Notes: generated by a model not told the origin, from the letters alone. A stretch of DNA of 64,000 nucleotides from an uncultured Actinoplanes sp. (GCF_934643405.1 NZ_CAKUCL010000004.1:1-64000), one strand, 5' to 3'; shown: positions 32,734 through 42,279, numbered from the stretch's first letter. Numbers and translations: made by a program.

Positions 32734-33852
32734 GTGACCGCAGACGACTCCGCGGACGTCGCGGAGCAACCGAAGGACGCGGCCGAGGAGGCCGAGCAGG
32801 AGGGCCGGTTCGGCACGCCCGGGCCGCCGCTCGACCGCAAGCATCCGTTCATGATCGGCCTGCTCGGCGGGTTCGGCGTCATCCTGGCGTACGCGGTCTT
32901 CCTGGGCGTGCGGAACGCCGCGTCGATCCTGGTCCTCATCTTCATCGCGCTGTTCCTGGCCATCGGGCTCCACCCGGCGGTCGTCCGGCTGCGCAAGTGG
33001 GGCCTGCCCCGCGGCGCGGCGGTGGCGATCGTCGCGCTGATCGTGGTCGGCCTGCTCGCCGGCGGCCTGATCGCGCTGATCCCGCCGCTGGTGTCGCAGA
33101 CCAACCAGTTGATCCAGAACGTGCCGGACTACATAACCCGGCTGCAACGCAGTGAGACGATCAACGAGCTGGTCCAGCGCTACGACATCCTGAACAAGGT
33201 CACCAGCGCGGTGAACGCGGGCACGGTGGGCAACGCGGTCGGCGGCGTGGTGGGCGGGGCGAAGCTCCTGTTCGGAACGATCTTCAACGTCCTGACCGTG
33301 CTGGTGCTGACCATCTACTTCCTGGCCGCCTTCGACAAGATCCGCGAGCTGGGGTACTCGCTGGTGCCGTCCTCGCGGCGCACCCGTGTGCGCCTGCTCA
33401 CCGACGAGATCCTCGCGAAGGTCGGCGCGTACATGGTGGGCGCCCTGGCGATCGCCGTGGTGGCCGGCGCGAGCAGCTTCGTGGTCGCGATGGTTCTCAG
33501 CCTGGCCTACCCGTTCGCCCTCGCCGTCGCGGTCGCCGTCTGTGACCTCATCCCGCAGATCGGCGCCACGCTCGGCGCGGTCATCGTGAGCCTGGTCGGC
33601 TTCGCGTCGTCGGTGACCGCCGGCATCGTCTGCGTGGTGTTCTTCATCGTCTACCAGCAGGTCGAGAACTATCTGATCTACCCGAACGTGATGCGCCGCT
33701 CGGTGAAGGTCAGCGACGTGGCCGCCGTGGTGGCCGCCCTGCTCGGGGTGGCGCTGTTCGGCGTGGTCGGCGCGCTGGTGGCGATCCCGATGGTGGCCGG
33801 CATCCAGCTGATCATCCGTGAGGTGGTCCAGCCCAGCCAGCAGAACCGCTAG
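32734..33852 (+). CDS. AI-2E family transporter (PerM-like integral membrane protein)
   Basis: The 372-residue product has an acidic cytosolic N-terminus (about 1-38) and about eight membrane helices with a large loop between helices 3 and 4. The family signature region DLIPQIGATLGAVIVSLVG is present. Named after the E. coli AI-2 exporter TqsA, the family also includes Na+/H+ antiporter-like and PerM proteins, so the substrate is open. GTG 32734 follows GGAAAGGG at 7 nt. It lies 74 bp after the coiled-coil gene in the same direction. Confidence 0.85.
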   Translation: MTADDSADVAEQPKDAAEEAEQEGRFGTPGPPLDRKHPFMIGLLGGFGVILAYAVFLGVRNAASILVLIFIALFLAIGLHPAVVRLRKWGLPRGAAVAIVALIVVGLLAGGLIALIPPLVSQTNQLIQNVPDYITRLQRSETINELVQRYDILNKVTSAVNAGTVGNAVGGVVGGAKLLFGTIFNVLTVLVLTIYFLAAFDKIRELGYSLVPSSRRTRVRLLTDEILAKVGAYMVGALAIAVVAGASSFVVAMVLSLAYPFALAVAVAVCDLIPQIGATLGAVIVSLVGFASSVTAGIVCVVFFIVYQQVENYLIYPNVMRRSVKVSDVAAVVAALLGVALFGVVGALVAIPMVAGIQLIIREVVQPSQQNR

Positions 33853-33853
33853 C

Positions 33854-34023
33854 GGCCGGCGCCTCGGTCCGCCAGCCTCGACCTGCCACGCGATCCTGCG
33901 TCGCGCCGGCGTCGCCCGCCCGACGCACCCGAACCGTGCGACCGCCGAGCCGATCCGCGGCTACGACACGCCGCGCCCGGCGACCTGATCCACGTCGACG
34001 TCAAGAAGCTCGGCAGCGTACCC
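33854..34023 (+). pseudogene. Decayed IS481-type transposase fragment, frameshifted
   Basis: Translation from about 33863 gives LGPPASTCHAILRRAG and AEPIRGYDTPRP, then after a one-base loss near 33978 GDLIHVDVKKLGSVP. This is the conserved order of IS481-family transposases: helix-turn-helix end, EPIRRYE-type linker, and the start of the DDE core at HVDVKKLG. Only about 55 residues remain. No terminal repeats or DDE catalytic triad are left. It fills the gap between the AI-2E gene and the convergent hydrolase gene. Confidence 0.75.
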
Positions 34024-34039
34024 ACGACCAGCAGAACAC

Positions 34040-34822
34040 CTAGGGCCGGCGCTTCGTGAGCGCTGCCACGGTGCGGTCGGCGTAGGCGTTCATGTCGCCG
34101 GTCTCCATCGGCCCGTCCCAGAAGCGCGCCAGCGGCACCTCGACCTCCGGCGCCACCCGGCGGACGATCTCGTCGAGGACCAGCTCGGCGTCGCCGACCC
34201 AGAGGTGCTTCGCGCCGTCGACCGGCACCACCTCGGCGTGCGGGACGGCCGCGAACCGCTCGATCGCCGCGGCCGGGCGCAGGTAGTCGTCGAACTCGGG
34301 GATCAGGGCGGTCAGCGGCTTGCCCTGCTCCGCCCAGGCCGCCAGGTGCGCGGGCGTGGAGTACCGCAGCGGCGGGGACAGCAGGATCGCGCCGGCCACC
34401 GCCGGGTCGAGCCCGTGCATGAGCGTCAGGTCGGTGCCGAACGACCAGCCGACGAGCCAGATGTTCGGCAGGTCGGCGAACTCCGCGTACTCGATCGCGG
34501 CGGCCACGTCGTACTTCTCGTCGACGCCGCCGGCGAAGACGCCCTCGCTGGTGCCCCGGACGCTGCTCGTGCCGCGGGTGTTGAACCGCAGCACCGCGAT
34601 GCCGGCCAGCGCGGGCAGCCGCCACGCCGCCTTGCGGAAGACGTGGCTGTCCATCATGCCGCCGTGGGTGGGCAGCGGGTGCAGGCAGACCAGCGTGGCG
34701 ACCGGGTCACGGTCGAGCGGGCGGGCCAGCTCGCCGACGAGGGTCAGGCCGTCGGCGGTCTCCAGCTCGATGTCCTGGCGGTGTGCGGGGAGGACGGAGT
34801 TGGCGCGGATCGGGTTACTCAT
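34040..34822 (-). CDS. Alpha/beta hydrolase
   Basis: The 260-residue product is an alpha/beta-hydrolase fold protein. The strand TLVCLHPLPTHGG carries the oxyanion HP motif, the nucleophile elbow is GWSFGTDL (serine at its centre), and late histidine candidates lie in GAKHLWVGD. Such proteins act as esterases, lipases or acyl-transferases; the substrate is unknown. ATG 34822 is used. It is on the minus strand 53 bp after the zinc-ribbon protein gene and converges on the transposase remnant. Confidence 0.83.
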   Translation of the reverse strand: MSNPIRANSVLPAHRQDIELETADGLTLVGELARPLDRDPVATLVCLHPLPTHGGMMDSHVFRKAAWRLPALAGIAVLRFNTRGTSSVRGTSEGVFAGGVDEKYDVAAAIEYAEFADLPNIWLVGWSFGTDLTLMHGLDPAVAGAILLSPPLRYSTPAHLAAWAEQGKPLTALIPEFDDYLRPAAAIERFAAVPHAEVVPVDGAKHLWVGDAELVLDEIVRRVAPEVEVPLARFWDGPMETGDMNAYADRTVAALTKRRP

Positions 34823-34875
34823 GAGGGGGAGGCCTTCGGTCGATTTCTTGGGCGGTGGGCGGGGCGGTGCGAGGG

Positions 34876-35214
34876 TCATCCATAGCGCGGCGCGCTGCGC
34901 GACCGCTCCACCGCCGGGCCGCGGCGGTCACGCGCCTTCCAGCATCCCGTGTGCCAGTGGCGGCGGTCGCTCTCGTCGCCGCGACCGTCGATCGGCCACG
35001 CCACCACGTGTGCCACGCCCGGCCTGATCTCCTGCACGCAGCCGGGGCACCGGTACGTCTTGACGGCCGCCCCGCCGAAGATCGACCGCACCATCCACTC
35101 GCCGTCCTGCCATTGCTGGACGCCGGTGATCCCCTTGCGGACGCGCTCGTCGGTCAGCTCCGGCGGCGTGGCGCCGGAGTCGCGGCGGCGGGGATGGTTA
35201 CGGCGGGGGCTCAC
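34876..35214 (-). CDS. Zinc-ribbon-like small protein, actinobacterial conserved
   Basis: The 112-residue protein has a basic N-terminus (VSPRRNHPRRRDSG) and a metal-binding-like core (YRCPGC...HVVAW...RHWHTGCW). The two cysteine/histidine clusters are about 30 residues apart. I recall closely similar proteins throughout actinobacteria annotated as ATP/GTP-binding, but no nucleotide motif is visible. The Cys/His pairs suggest a structural zinc. GTG 35214 is the preferred start. A much longer open frame reaching to 37.3 kb is antisense to real genes and is not used. Confidence 0.75.
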   Translation of the reverse strand: MSPRRNHPRRRDSGATPPELTDERVRKGITGVQQWQDGEWMVRSIFGGAAVKTYRCPGCVQEIRPGVAHVVAWPIDGRGDESDRRHWHTGCWKARDRRGPAVERSRSAPRYG

Positions 35215-35265
35215 GGGAACCAAGAGTAGTGACTCTTCAGTAACCGGCGAATTAGACTCCCGCTC

Positions 35266-36759
35266 ATGACCGCTACCCGCGTGCCCGGTGTGCCGGTGAT
35301 CGAAGACGGCGTGCTCATCTCCACCCATCCGGCAACGGGCGAGGAGGCGGGTCGCGTCCCGGTCTCCGACGAGGCCGCGGTCCGCGCGGCGGTCGCCCGG
35401 GCGAAGGAGGCCGCCGTCTGGTGGCAGTCGCTGGGGTTCGCCGGCCGCCGCGACCGGCTGCTGCGCTGGCGGTCCCTGATCGTGCAGCGGGTCATCGAGC
35501 TGGCGCAGGTCACCAGGCTGGAGACGGGCAAGCCGGAGGGCGACGCGATCGTCGAGGCCACGGCCGCGATCGAGCATCTGGACTGGTCGGCCAAGAACGC
35601 CAAGCGAGTCCTCGGGCCACGGCGCACCCGCACCCGGGTGCTGCTCGCCGAGCACTCCGGCCACCTGGAATATCTGCCGTACGGCGTGGTCGGCGTGATC
35701 GGCCCGTGGAACTACCCGATCGTCACCCCGGTCGGCCCGATCAGCGGCGCGCTCGCGGCCGGCAACGCGGTCGTCTTCAAGCCCAGCGAGTACACGCCCA
35801 TCGTCGGTCAGTGGCTGGCCGACACGTTCGCCGAGGTGGTGCCGGAGCATCCGGTGCTCCAGGCGGTGCACGGCATGGGCGACACCGGGGGCGCGCTGTG
35901 CCGGTCCGGGGTGGGCAAGGTCTCGTTCACCGGGTCCACGGCCACCGCGAAGAAGGTGATGGCCGCGTGTGCCGAAAATCTCGTGCCGGTGGTGATCGAG
36001 GCGGGCGGCAAGGACGCGCTCATCGTCGACGCGGACGCCGACGTCGCGGCCGCCGCCGACGCCGCGGTGTGGGGCGCGATGACCAACGCCGGTCAGACGT
36101 GCATCGGCATCGAGCGGGCGTACGCGGTGGCCCCGGTCTACGACGCCTTCGTCGAGGCGGTGGTGGAGAAGGCGGCGAAGCTGCGCACCGGCGAGGAGAT
36201 CGGCCCGATCACCATGCCGAAGCAGATCGACATCATCCGGGAACACATCGACGACGCGCTGGCGAAGGGCGGACGGGCGGTTGTCGGCGGCGCGCAGGCG
36301 GTCCAGCCGCCGTACGTGGCGCCGACCGTGCTGGTGGACGTGCCGGACGACTCCTCGGAGATCCGCGACGAGACCTTCGGGCCCACGCTGACGATCACCA
36401 AGGTGGCGGATGCGGACGAGGCCGTACGGCGGGCGAATGACACGGCGTACGGGCTCGGCGGCTCGGTTTTCGGCAAGAAGAACGCGGTGCGCATCGCGCG
36501 GCGCCTGCGCTCCGGCATGGTGGCGATCAACTCGACGCTGACCTTCGTCGGCATGGGGAACCTGCCGTTCGGTGGCGTGGGCGATTCCGGGTTCGGCCGG
36601 ATCCACGGCGAGGACGGGTTGCGCGAGTTCGCCCGGGCCAAGGCCATCACCGTACGGCGTGGTCCGTCCCTGCTGCCGGCCATGACCTTCGAGCGCACGC
36701 CCGCTCAGGTGGGCGTCATCGTGAAGACCCTGAAACTCCTGTACGGACGGCGGTCCTAA
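35266..36759 (+). CDS. Aldehyde dehydrogenase (NAD(P)-dependent)
   Basis: The 497-residue enzyme oxidises an aldehyde to the carboxylate. Catalytic Cys279 lies in NAGQTCIG and general base Glu245 in VIEAGGKDALIV; the PWNYP and FTGST cofactor motifs are present. The substrate is not predictable; succinate-semialdehyde-type enzymes are the closest in style. ATG start. It is divergent from the zinc-ribbon gene and is followed 9 bp later by an ABC transporter pair. Confidence 0.9.
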   Translation: MTATRVPGVPVIEDGVLISTHPATGEEAGRVPVSDEAAVRAAVARAKEAAVWWQSLGFAGRRDRLLRWRSLIVQRVIELAQVTRLETGKPEGDAIVEATAAIEHLDWSAKNAKRVLGPRRTRTRVLLAEHSGHLEYLPYGVVGVIGPWNYPIVTPVGPISGALAAGNAVVFKPSEYTPIVGQWLADTFAEVVPEHPVLQAVHGMGDTGGALCRSGVGKVSFTGSTATAKKVMAACAENLVPVVIEAGGKDALIVDADADVAAAADAAVWGAMTNAGQTCIGIERAYAVAPVYDAFVEAVVEKAAKLRTGEEIGPITMPKQIDIIREHIDDALAKGGRAVVGGAQAVQPPYVAPTVLVDVPDDSSEIRDETFGPTLTITKVADADEAVRRANDTAYGLGGSVFGKKNAVRIARRLRSGMVAINSTLTFVGMGNLPFGGVGDSGFGRIHGEDGLREFARAKAITVRRGPSLLPAMTFERTPAQVGVIVKTLKLLYGRRS

Positions 36760-36768
36760 GCTGAGCAG

Positions 36769-37410
36769 GTGGTAGATCATCCCGCGGTCGAGGTCGAGGA
36801 CCTGCACGTCGGGTACGGCTCGACGCCCGTGCTCGTCGGCGTCTCGCTGACCGTCCCGGCCGGCACCGCCCTCTGTGTCACCGGCGAGAACGGCATCGGC
36901 AAGTCCACTCTGCTGCGCTGCGTGAGCAGCCTCCAGCAGCCGGACCAGGGCCGGATTCGGGTGTTCGGCGGCGACCCCGGCGCGACCCCGGAGTTCTGGC
37001 GGGCCGTGGTCACCACGGTGGAGCCGCCCACCTGGTATCCCGGGCTGACCGCTCGCGAGCACGCCGAGCTGGTCTGCCGCGCGAACGGACTGGACCCGGA
37101 GGAGACCGGCGTCGACGAGGCGCTGGACCGGTTCGGGCTGGCCGGGCACGCCGACGCCATCCCGCCGTCGCTCTCCTCCGGCCAGAAGCAGCGGCTCACC
37201 CTGGCGATCGCCCTGCTGCGACCCAGCTCCCTGCTGATCCTCGACGAGCCGGAGGCCCGCCTCGACCCGGAGGGCCGGGAGTCGGTCGCGGCCCTGCTCA
37301 CCGAGTACGTCGCCGGTGGCGGCTCGGTGCTGATGGCCAGCCACGACGAGGTCTTCGCGGCCAAGTCGGGCGCCGCGATCACCACGATGGAGTCGTTGAG
37401 CGCGGCATGA
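36769..37410 (+). CDS. ABC transporter ATP-binding protein
   Basis: The 213-residue ATPase subunit has Walker A GENGIGKST (39-47), signature LSSGQKQR and Walker B LLILDEP, with the switch His in MASHDE. GTG start 9 bp after the aldehyde dehydrogenase stop. The stop overlaps the permease start as ATGA, so it is translationally coupled to the DUF6297-like membrane subunit and together they make an export-type ABC system. The substrate is unknown. Confidence 0.9.
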   Translation: MVDHPAVEVEDLHVGYGSTPVLVGVSLTVPAGTALCVTGENGIGKSTLLRCVSSLQQPDQGRIRVFGGDPGATPEFWRAVVTTVEPPTWYPGLTAREHAELVCRANGLDPEETGVDEALDRFGLAGHADAIPPSLSSGQKQRLTLAIALLRPSSLLILDEPEARLDPEGRESVAALLTEYVAGGGSVLMASHDEVFAAKSGAAITTMESLSAA

Positions 37411-38906
37411 CCACCACCGTCCCGCTCGCCCCGGTCCGCCGCTGGATCGGCCGCACCCAGTCGTCGCATCGCGAGCGCGGCGCGACGGCCGGCAACATCT
37501 ACTTCGCCGTGCTGTTCATCGCGGTGGTCGGCGGCATCCTGCACAAGCAGGTCGCCGCCGTGTTCTGGCCGACCGCGCCGAACGCCTCCGCGCTGACCGG
37601 CGGCTCGCTGATCCTCGTCCTCTTCGGCCTGCTCTACCTGGCACTGCGCCGGTTCGGGCCGCTCGCGCTGAGCCGCCCGGCCGCGTCCTGGCTGCTCACC
37701 GCCCCGGTGAGCCGTCGCCGCCTGCTGCTGCCGTCGCTGCGGCTCACCGCGATCGTCGCGGCCGTCGCCGGCGCGCTCAGCGGTATCGCGATCGTCGGGC
37801 ACGCCGCGCCGCGCACGCTGACCGGCGAGGTCATCACCATCCTGGGCACCTCGGCCGGCCTGCTCGGCGTCGGGCTGATGCTGGTGGCGCTGGCCGCGCA
37901 GGCGGGCGGCCGGTGGGGCGACGCGGTGGACACGGTGGTGTCCCTGCTGATGGCGGCGGGTCTGGCCGGGCTGGTTGTCGCCGCCACCCGGGACGAGCCC
38001 CTCGCCACGACCGGATGGCCGGCGGCCTCGGCGCTGCTTCCGGCGGCCGGGGCCCTCGCGCTGGTCGTCGCGGTGTTCTTCGCGCTTGCCGTACGGGGTC
38101 TGGCGCGCACGCCGAACGAACGGATCCTGGAGGCGGCGAAAACCGCGGGCACCCTGTTCGACACGGCGTTCGGCATGGAGCCGTCGTTCCTCGCCGACAT
38201 GATCGAACGTCGCTACTGGGCGCGCCGCCGGATGCGCTCGGTCCGGTTCACCGGCAAGCTTCCGCCGCTGGTCGCGCAGGACCTCATCCTCGCGATGCGC
38301 CGCCGCGGACGGCTGCTGTGGCTGCTGCTCGCGACCGCGCTGCCGGTGCTGCTCGGGCACGCCCCGGCCTGGCTGATCGGCGTGGCGGTGCTGCTCGGCC
38401 TGCTGGTGGCCGGGTCCACCTCGACCGGCAACGTGAAGACCGACGCCGGCAACCCGGTGCTGCTGCGCCTGCTCGGGATCAGTTCCCGGCAGGCGGTCCT
38501 CCAGCGGATGGTCGTGCCGGGCGTCGCCGCGGGTGTCTGGGCCGCGATCGCGTTGAGCGTGCTGCGAGCCGTCGGCGAGCTGCCGCCCGGCCCGTGGTGG
38601 GCGCTGGGCCTGGTGCTCGGCCCGGTCGGCGCGGCGGCCGCGGTGCACCGGGCCCGGGTCGGCTTCGTCCGCAACGAGCTGTTGCCGCTGGACACGCCGA
38701 TGGGCACGCTGTCGCCCGGCCCGCTGATCAATCTGGCAATGGGCCCGGACTTCCTGCTGCTCGGGCTCCCCGCGCTGATCGAGATCGCTCAGGGTCACCG
38801 GCTGTCCTGGCTGACCGTGCTGGTGCAGGCCGTGGTGGGCATGATCGGCGCCCGCGCGTACCTGTCCGGCACCACCGACCCTCAGCGGGTCGAGCTCTCG
38901 CACTGA
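37407..38906 (+). CDS. ABC transporter membrane subunit (DUF6297-like)
   Basis: The 499-residue polytopic protein has about ten to twelve hydrophobic segments and the RPAASWLLTAPVSRRRLLLPSL region typical of actinobacterial DUF6297 permeases. It is the partner of the preceding ATPase (ATGA overlap). Its 3' end overlaps the convergent DUF2785 gene by 25 bp, so opposing transcripts will be complementary there. No substrate clue. Confidence 0.8.
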   Translation: MTTTVPLAPVRRWIGRTQSSHRERGATAGNIYFAVLFIAVVGGILHKQVAAVFWPTAPNASALTGGSLILVLFGLLYLALRRFGPLALSRPAASWLLTAPVSRRRLLLPSLRLTAIVAAVAGALSGIAIVGHAAPRTLTGEVITILGTSAGLLGVGLMLVALAAQAGGRWGDAVDTVVSLLMAAGLAGLVVAATRDEPLATTGWPAASALLPAAGALALVVAVFFALAVRGLARTPNERILEAAKTAGTLFDTAFGMEPSFLADMIERRYWARRRMRSVRFTGKLPPLVAQDLILAMRRRGRLLWLLLATALPVLLGHAPAWLIGVAVLLGLLVAGSTSTGNVKTDAGNPVLLRLLGISSRQAVLQRMVVPGVAAGVWAAIALSVLRAVGELPPGPWWALGLVLGPVGAAAAVHRARVGFVRNELLPLDTPMGTLSPGPLINLAMGPDFLLLGLPALIEIAQGHRLSWLTVLVQAVVGMIGARAYLSGTTDPQRVELSH

Positions 38907-39583
38907 GCGGGGTAGGCCGGGAACGCCTCGTGCAGCCGGCGGGCGATGCCGTCGGTGACCGCCGCGCGGTGCGGCAGGTCGCGGCGGTCGGCCATCACGT
39001 AGGTGGCGCGCAGCACGGCGAGCGTGTTCGCCACCGGCACCGGCAGCGGGCCCGGGCCGCCGGTGGCGAAGAGGTCGTCCACCACGCTCAGCCAGCCGGT
39101 CGGGTCGACGTCGGGGCGGGTCAGGATGCGAACCACCGCCCGCGCGACGCGGTCCTCCTCCATCTGCGCGAAGTGATAGCCGGTCGGCGCGGTGACCCGG
39201 CGGGCGACCAGGTCGAGGGCGTCCGGCGAGCCGAAGGCCCCGGCCAGGTCGGCACCGTGCGCGATCGCGTGCAGCCAGCCGAGCCGGTCGTCCCACCCGC
39301 GCAGGTCGGTCTCGGCGAGCCACCAGGCGGCGAAGGCCTCGTACCAGCCCGGTCCGGTGATCCCGCGGTCGACGATGGCGGCCAGGATCAGCGGCGCGAA
39401 CGTCCGCGCCTGGATCTCCGGATGTCCGAGCCGTCCTACCATGGCGTCGCCGAGCGGGACCAGCCGATCGTCCAGCTCCCCGCTTCTGATCAACGAGACC
39501 AGCTCGGGGTACGCCTTCTCGTCGCGCACCGCCGGATCGGCCGCGGCGAGATCGGTGACCAGCCTGTCGAGGCCGACGCCCAT
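38882..39583 (-). CDS. DUF2785 family protein
   Basis: The 233-residue all-helical, HEAT-like protein starts [17 protein letters not shown] and contains the AFAAWWLAETDLRGWD and LGWLHAIAHGADLAGAF segments of DUF2785 proteins. Biochemical function is unknown. Its start overlaps the nucS stop by 1 bp (TGATG), so it is coupled to the DNA-repair nuclease gene. It converges with and overlaps the DUF6297-like gene. Confidence 0.8.
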   Translation of the reverse strand: MGVGLDRLVTDLAAADPAVRDEKAYPELVSLIRSGELDDRLVPLGDAMVGRLGHPEIQARTFAPLILAAIVDRGITGPGWYEAFAAWWLAETDLRGWDDRLGWLHAIAHGADLAGAFGSPDALDLVARRVTAPTGYHFAQMEEDRVARAVVRILTRPDVDPTGWLSVVDDLFATGGPGPLPVPVANTLAVLRATYVMADRRDLPHRAAVTDGIARRLHEAFPAYPAQCESSTR

Positions 39584-40242
39584 CAGAAGAGGGTGAGCTC
39601 GTCGCGCTCCATGCCGCGCAGCTTGTCGTAGTCGACCACGACGCAGCGGATGCCCCGGTCGGTGGCGAGCACCCGGGCCTGCGGCTTGATCTCCTGCGCG
39701 GCGAAGACACCCTGCACCGGCGTGAGCAGCGGGTCGCGGTTCATCAATTCGAGGTACCGGGTGAGCTGCTCCACACCGTCGATCTCGCCGCGGCGCTTGA
39801 CCTCGATCGCCACCGCGCCGCCGTTCGCGTCGCGACAGAGCAGGTCGACCGGCCCGATCGCGGTCATGAACTCGCGCCGGACCAGGGTGAAGCCTTCGCC
39901 GAGCGTCTCCGGGTGCTCGGCGAGCAGCTCCTGGAGGTGGGCCTCGACGCCGTCCTTGACCAGGCCCGGGTCGACCCCCAGGTCGTACGAGTAGTCCTGG
40001 AAGATCTCCTCGAGGGTGATCCGCAGTTCCTCGCCGGCCTTGTTCACCACCTTCCAGACGCCCGGCGCCTCCTGGAGCTTGCACGGCGGGCTCATCCAGT
40101 TCAGCGGCTTGTAGGCACGGTCGTCGGCGTGGATGGACACCGAGCCGTCGGCCTTCACCATCAGCAGCCGCACCGCGGGCGGCAGGTGGGCGGACAACCG
40201 GCCGACGTAGTCGACGGAGCACTTCGCGATGACCAGACGCAC
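39583..40242 (-). CDS. nucS: Mismatch-specific endonuclease NucS
   Basis: This 219-residue nuclease cuts both strands at mismatches and replaces MutS/MutL in most actinobacteria. It starts [21 protein letters not shown]. The catalytic RecB-like core contains [18 protein letters not shown] (Asp, Glu-x-Lys) and QLTRYLELM. The last residues DELTLF match the beta-clamp binding tail known in NucS. GTG 40242 is preferred; longer forms run into the divergent DUF4126 gene. The presence of NucS supports the actinobacterial assignment. Confidence 0.93.
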   Translation of the reverse strand: MRLVIAKCSVDYVGRLSAHLPPAVRLLMVKADGSVSIHADDRAYKPLNWMSPPCKLQEAPGVWKVVNKAGEELRITLEEIFQDYSYDLGVDPGLVKDGVEAHLQELLAEHPETLGEGFTLVRREFMTAIGPVDLLCRDANGGAVAIEVKRRGEIDGVEQLTRYLELMNRDPLLTPVQGVFAAQEIKPQARVLATDRGIRCVVVDYDKLRGMERDELTLF

Positions 40243-40296
40243 CGCACGACAGTAGCGGACCGCACCGGGCTCGCGTGCCGGTGCCATCCTGTAGAC

Positions 40297-40911
40297 GTGC
40301 TCGAAGCCCTCACCGGCACCGGCCTTGCCGCATCGGCCGGCCTGAATGCCTACATCCCCCTGGTCACGATGGGCCTGCTGGCCCGGTACACCGACACGAT
40401 CGATCTGCCGACCGGCTGGAGCTGGCTCGCCAACGGCTGGACCCTGCTGATCCTGGCCGTGCTGCTGGCGATCGAGGTGGTCGCCGACAAGGTTCCGGTG
40501 GTCGATCACGTCAACGACGTGGTGCAGACCGTCGTGCGGCCCACCGCGGGCGGCCTGGCGTTCGGCGCCGGCTCGTCCTCGCAGACCGTGACGGTCAGCG
40601 ATCCGGGAACGTTCTTCGGTTCCCACCAATGGGTACCGATCGTGGCGGGTGTGCTGATCGCGCTGTCGGTGCACGGCGTGAAGGCCGCGTCCCGGGGCGT
40701 GGTGAACGCGACCACGGCCGGGTTCGGGGCGCCGGTGGCGAGCACCGCGGAGGACATCAGCAGCGTCGTGATGTCGGTGCTGGCCATCCTGCTGCCGATA
40801 TTGGTGCTGGTCGGGCTCGCGCTGATGGTCTGGGCGGCGGTCTGGGTGGTGCGCCGCCGGCGCCGGCGGCGGGCATTGTCGGCTTCCGGGACCACCCGAT
40901 CGTTTGGTTGA
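40297..40911 (+). CDS. DUF4126 family membrane protein
   Basis: The 204-residue product has about four hydrophobic segments. It begins [21 protein letters not shown], typical of DUF4126, contains [13 protein letters not shown], and ends with a strongly basic cytosolic tail (RRRRRRRA). Function is unknown. GTG start, 54 bp from the divergent nucS. The stop overlaps the next start (TTGA). Confidence 0.82.
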   Translation: MLEALTGTGLAASAGLNAYIPLVTMGLLARYTDTIDLPTGWSWLANGWTLLILAVLLAIEVVADKVPVVDHVNDVVQTVVRPTAGGLAFGAGSSSQTVTVSDPGTFFGSHQWVPIVAGVLIALSVHGVKAASRGVVNATTAGFGAPVASTAEDISSVVMSVLAILLPILVLVGLALMVWAAVWVVRRRRRRRALSASGTTRSFG

Positions 40912-42248
40912 CTGCTCCGGTGCCCGCCATCGCCGTACCGGCCTTCGCCCTCGCCTGGTGGGCCGCCTGCTACCTGATCGGCCGGGATCCCGGCCGGCGA
41001 GCGCCGTCGCGGGCGGCGGCGGCCCTCGTCGCGTACGCCGTCGCCTGTGTGGTTTGGACGGTGGCGCCCGGCTCGGCGGCGGCCCAGATCCTGATCTGCG
41101 TGCCGGCGTTGTGCTGGGCGGGCGCGGCGATCGGGCTGCTGCCGGACACGCTGCCCGAGCGGCGCCACCTCGACCTGGGATGGCTGGCCGGCTCGGTGAT
41201 CTTCCTGGCCATGGTGATCGCCCTGCCGGAGGCCGGCCGTCTGGTCGCCCTGGCGCCGCTGGCCGGCGCGCTGGTGCTGCTCTGGCGCTCCCGGGACGAG
41301 GTGCGGCCGCCGATGCTGCCCGCCGCGCTGTCGGTCGTCGCTTTCCTGTACGCCGTGGCCCTGGCCGTGCTGCTGGGTCTTCACGTCGGCGTCGCCGGGC
41401 TGGTGCTCGCCGCGATCGGCCTGGACCTGCTGATGCTCGGCTTCCTGGTGGCCGTGGCGGAGGCGCTGGATCTGGGTGAGCGCCTGCGCCCCGACCTGGT
41501 CCGGGCGGTGACCGGCGGTCTGGCCGGCGCGGTGCTCGCCGGGGGCCTGGCCGCGTTGACGGTGATCGCCGCCGGCGGCGACACGTGGGTGACCGTCCTG
41601 CAGTTCGTCCTGGTGGCGCTGGTGATGAGCCTGATCGGACTGAACGGTGCGGTGACGCGCGAGCTGGACACGGTGGCGTTCTTCCACGACCACCGCCTGC
41701 GGACGACCCGGAACGGCCTGCTGCTGCTGGCGGCCGCGCTGCCGAGGCGACGTCTCCCGCATCGCCTGCCGGTCACCGCGGAGGAGGACTTCCTGCGCTT
41801 CACCCGGTACGCGCTCGACAACTATCAGGACGCGGGCCGCCTGCTGCGCAGCCCGCTGATCGACCTGCCCATGGTGGAGCGTCGCCTGCCCGGCCGGGCG
41901 GTGGAGGATCCGCTGGCCCGGGTGATCGCGCTGCGGGCGATCCTGCGCGAGAGCGTCGACCGCCTGCGCCCGTCCGGGCAGTTCGCCACGAGCGACGACT
42001 GGCGGTACTACAACGCCCTGCACTTCTGCAGCGTCCTGGGCATGGATCCGCACCGCCGCCGGCTGCGGACGGAGGGCCTGGACCGGGAGGCGCGGCACGC
42101 GCTGGACTGGATGCGCCGTTACGTGCCGCGCCGGGTCCTGAAGCGCTGGCAGACCGAGGGCGCCACGCTGGTGGCGTCCCGCCTGTGGGACGACTTCGTG
42201 GCAACGGACCCGCGCCGCCGGGCTCGCGCCGTGGCCGAGCGCCGCTGA
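40908..42248 (+). CDS. Polytopic membrane protein with unassigned cytosolic C-terminal domain
   Basis: The product is about 446 residues from TTG 40908 (GTG 40920 is an alternative). The first ~270 residues hold eight or so membrane helices. The rest is a soluble, Arg/Leu-rich helical region with the segments [42 protein letters not shown] and [19 protein letters not shown]. The last two look like a fold with a terminal helix-turn-helix-like helix, but I cannot assign a family. The TTGA overlap with the DUF4126 gene suggests the two proteins work together. Confidence 0.7.
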   Translation: MTAPVPAIAVPAFALAWWAACYLIGRDPGRRAPSRAAAALVAYAVACVVWTVAPGSAAAQILICVPALCWAGAAIGLLPDTLPERRHLDLGWLAGSVIFLAMVIALPEAGRLVALAPLAGALVLLWRSRDEVRPPMLPAALSVVAFLYAVALAVLLGLHVGVAGLVLAAIGLDLLMLGFLVAVAEALDLGERLRPDLVRAVTGGLAGAVLAGGLAALTVIAAGGDTWVTVLQFVLVALVMSLIGLNGAVTRELDTVAFFHDHRLRTTRNGLLLLAAALPRRRLPHRLPVTAEEDFLRFTRYALDNYQDAGRLLRSPLIDLPMVERRLPGRAVEDPLARVIALRAILRESVDRLRPSGQFATSDDWRYYNALHFCSVLGMDPHRRRLRTEGLDREARHALDWMRRYVPRRVLKRWQTEGATLVASRLWDDFVATDPRRRARAVAERR

Positions 42249-42279
42249 GGTCCGGCCACGACACGCAGCACACTTTCGC

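Noticed and set aside
34876..37344. Apparent 822-residue protein ending in a zinc-ribbon
   Set aside because: All but the last 112 residues are antisense to the aldehyde dehydrogenase and ABC genes. GTG 35214 starts the real small gene.
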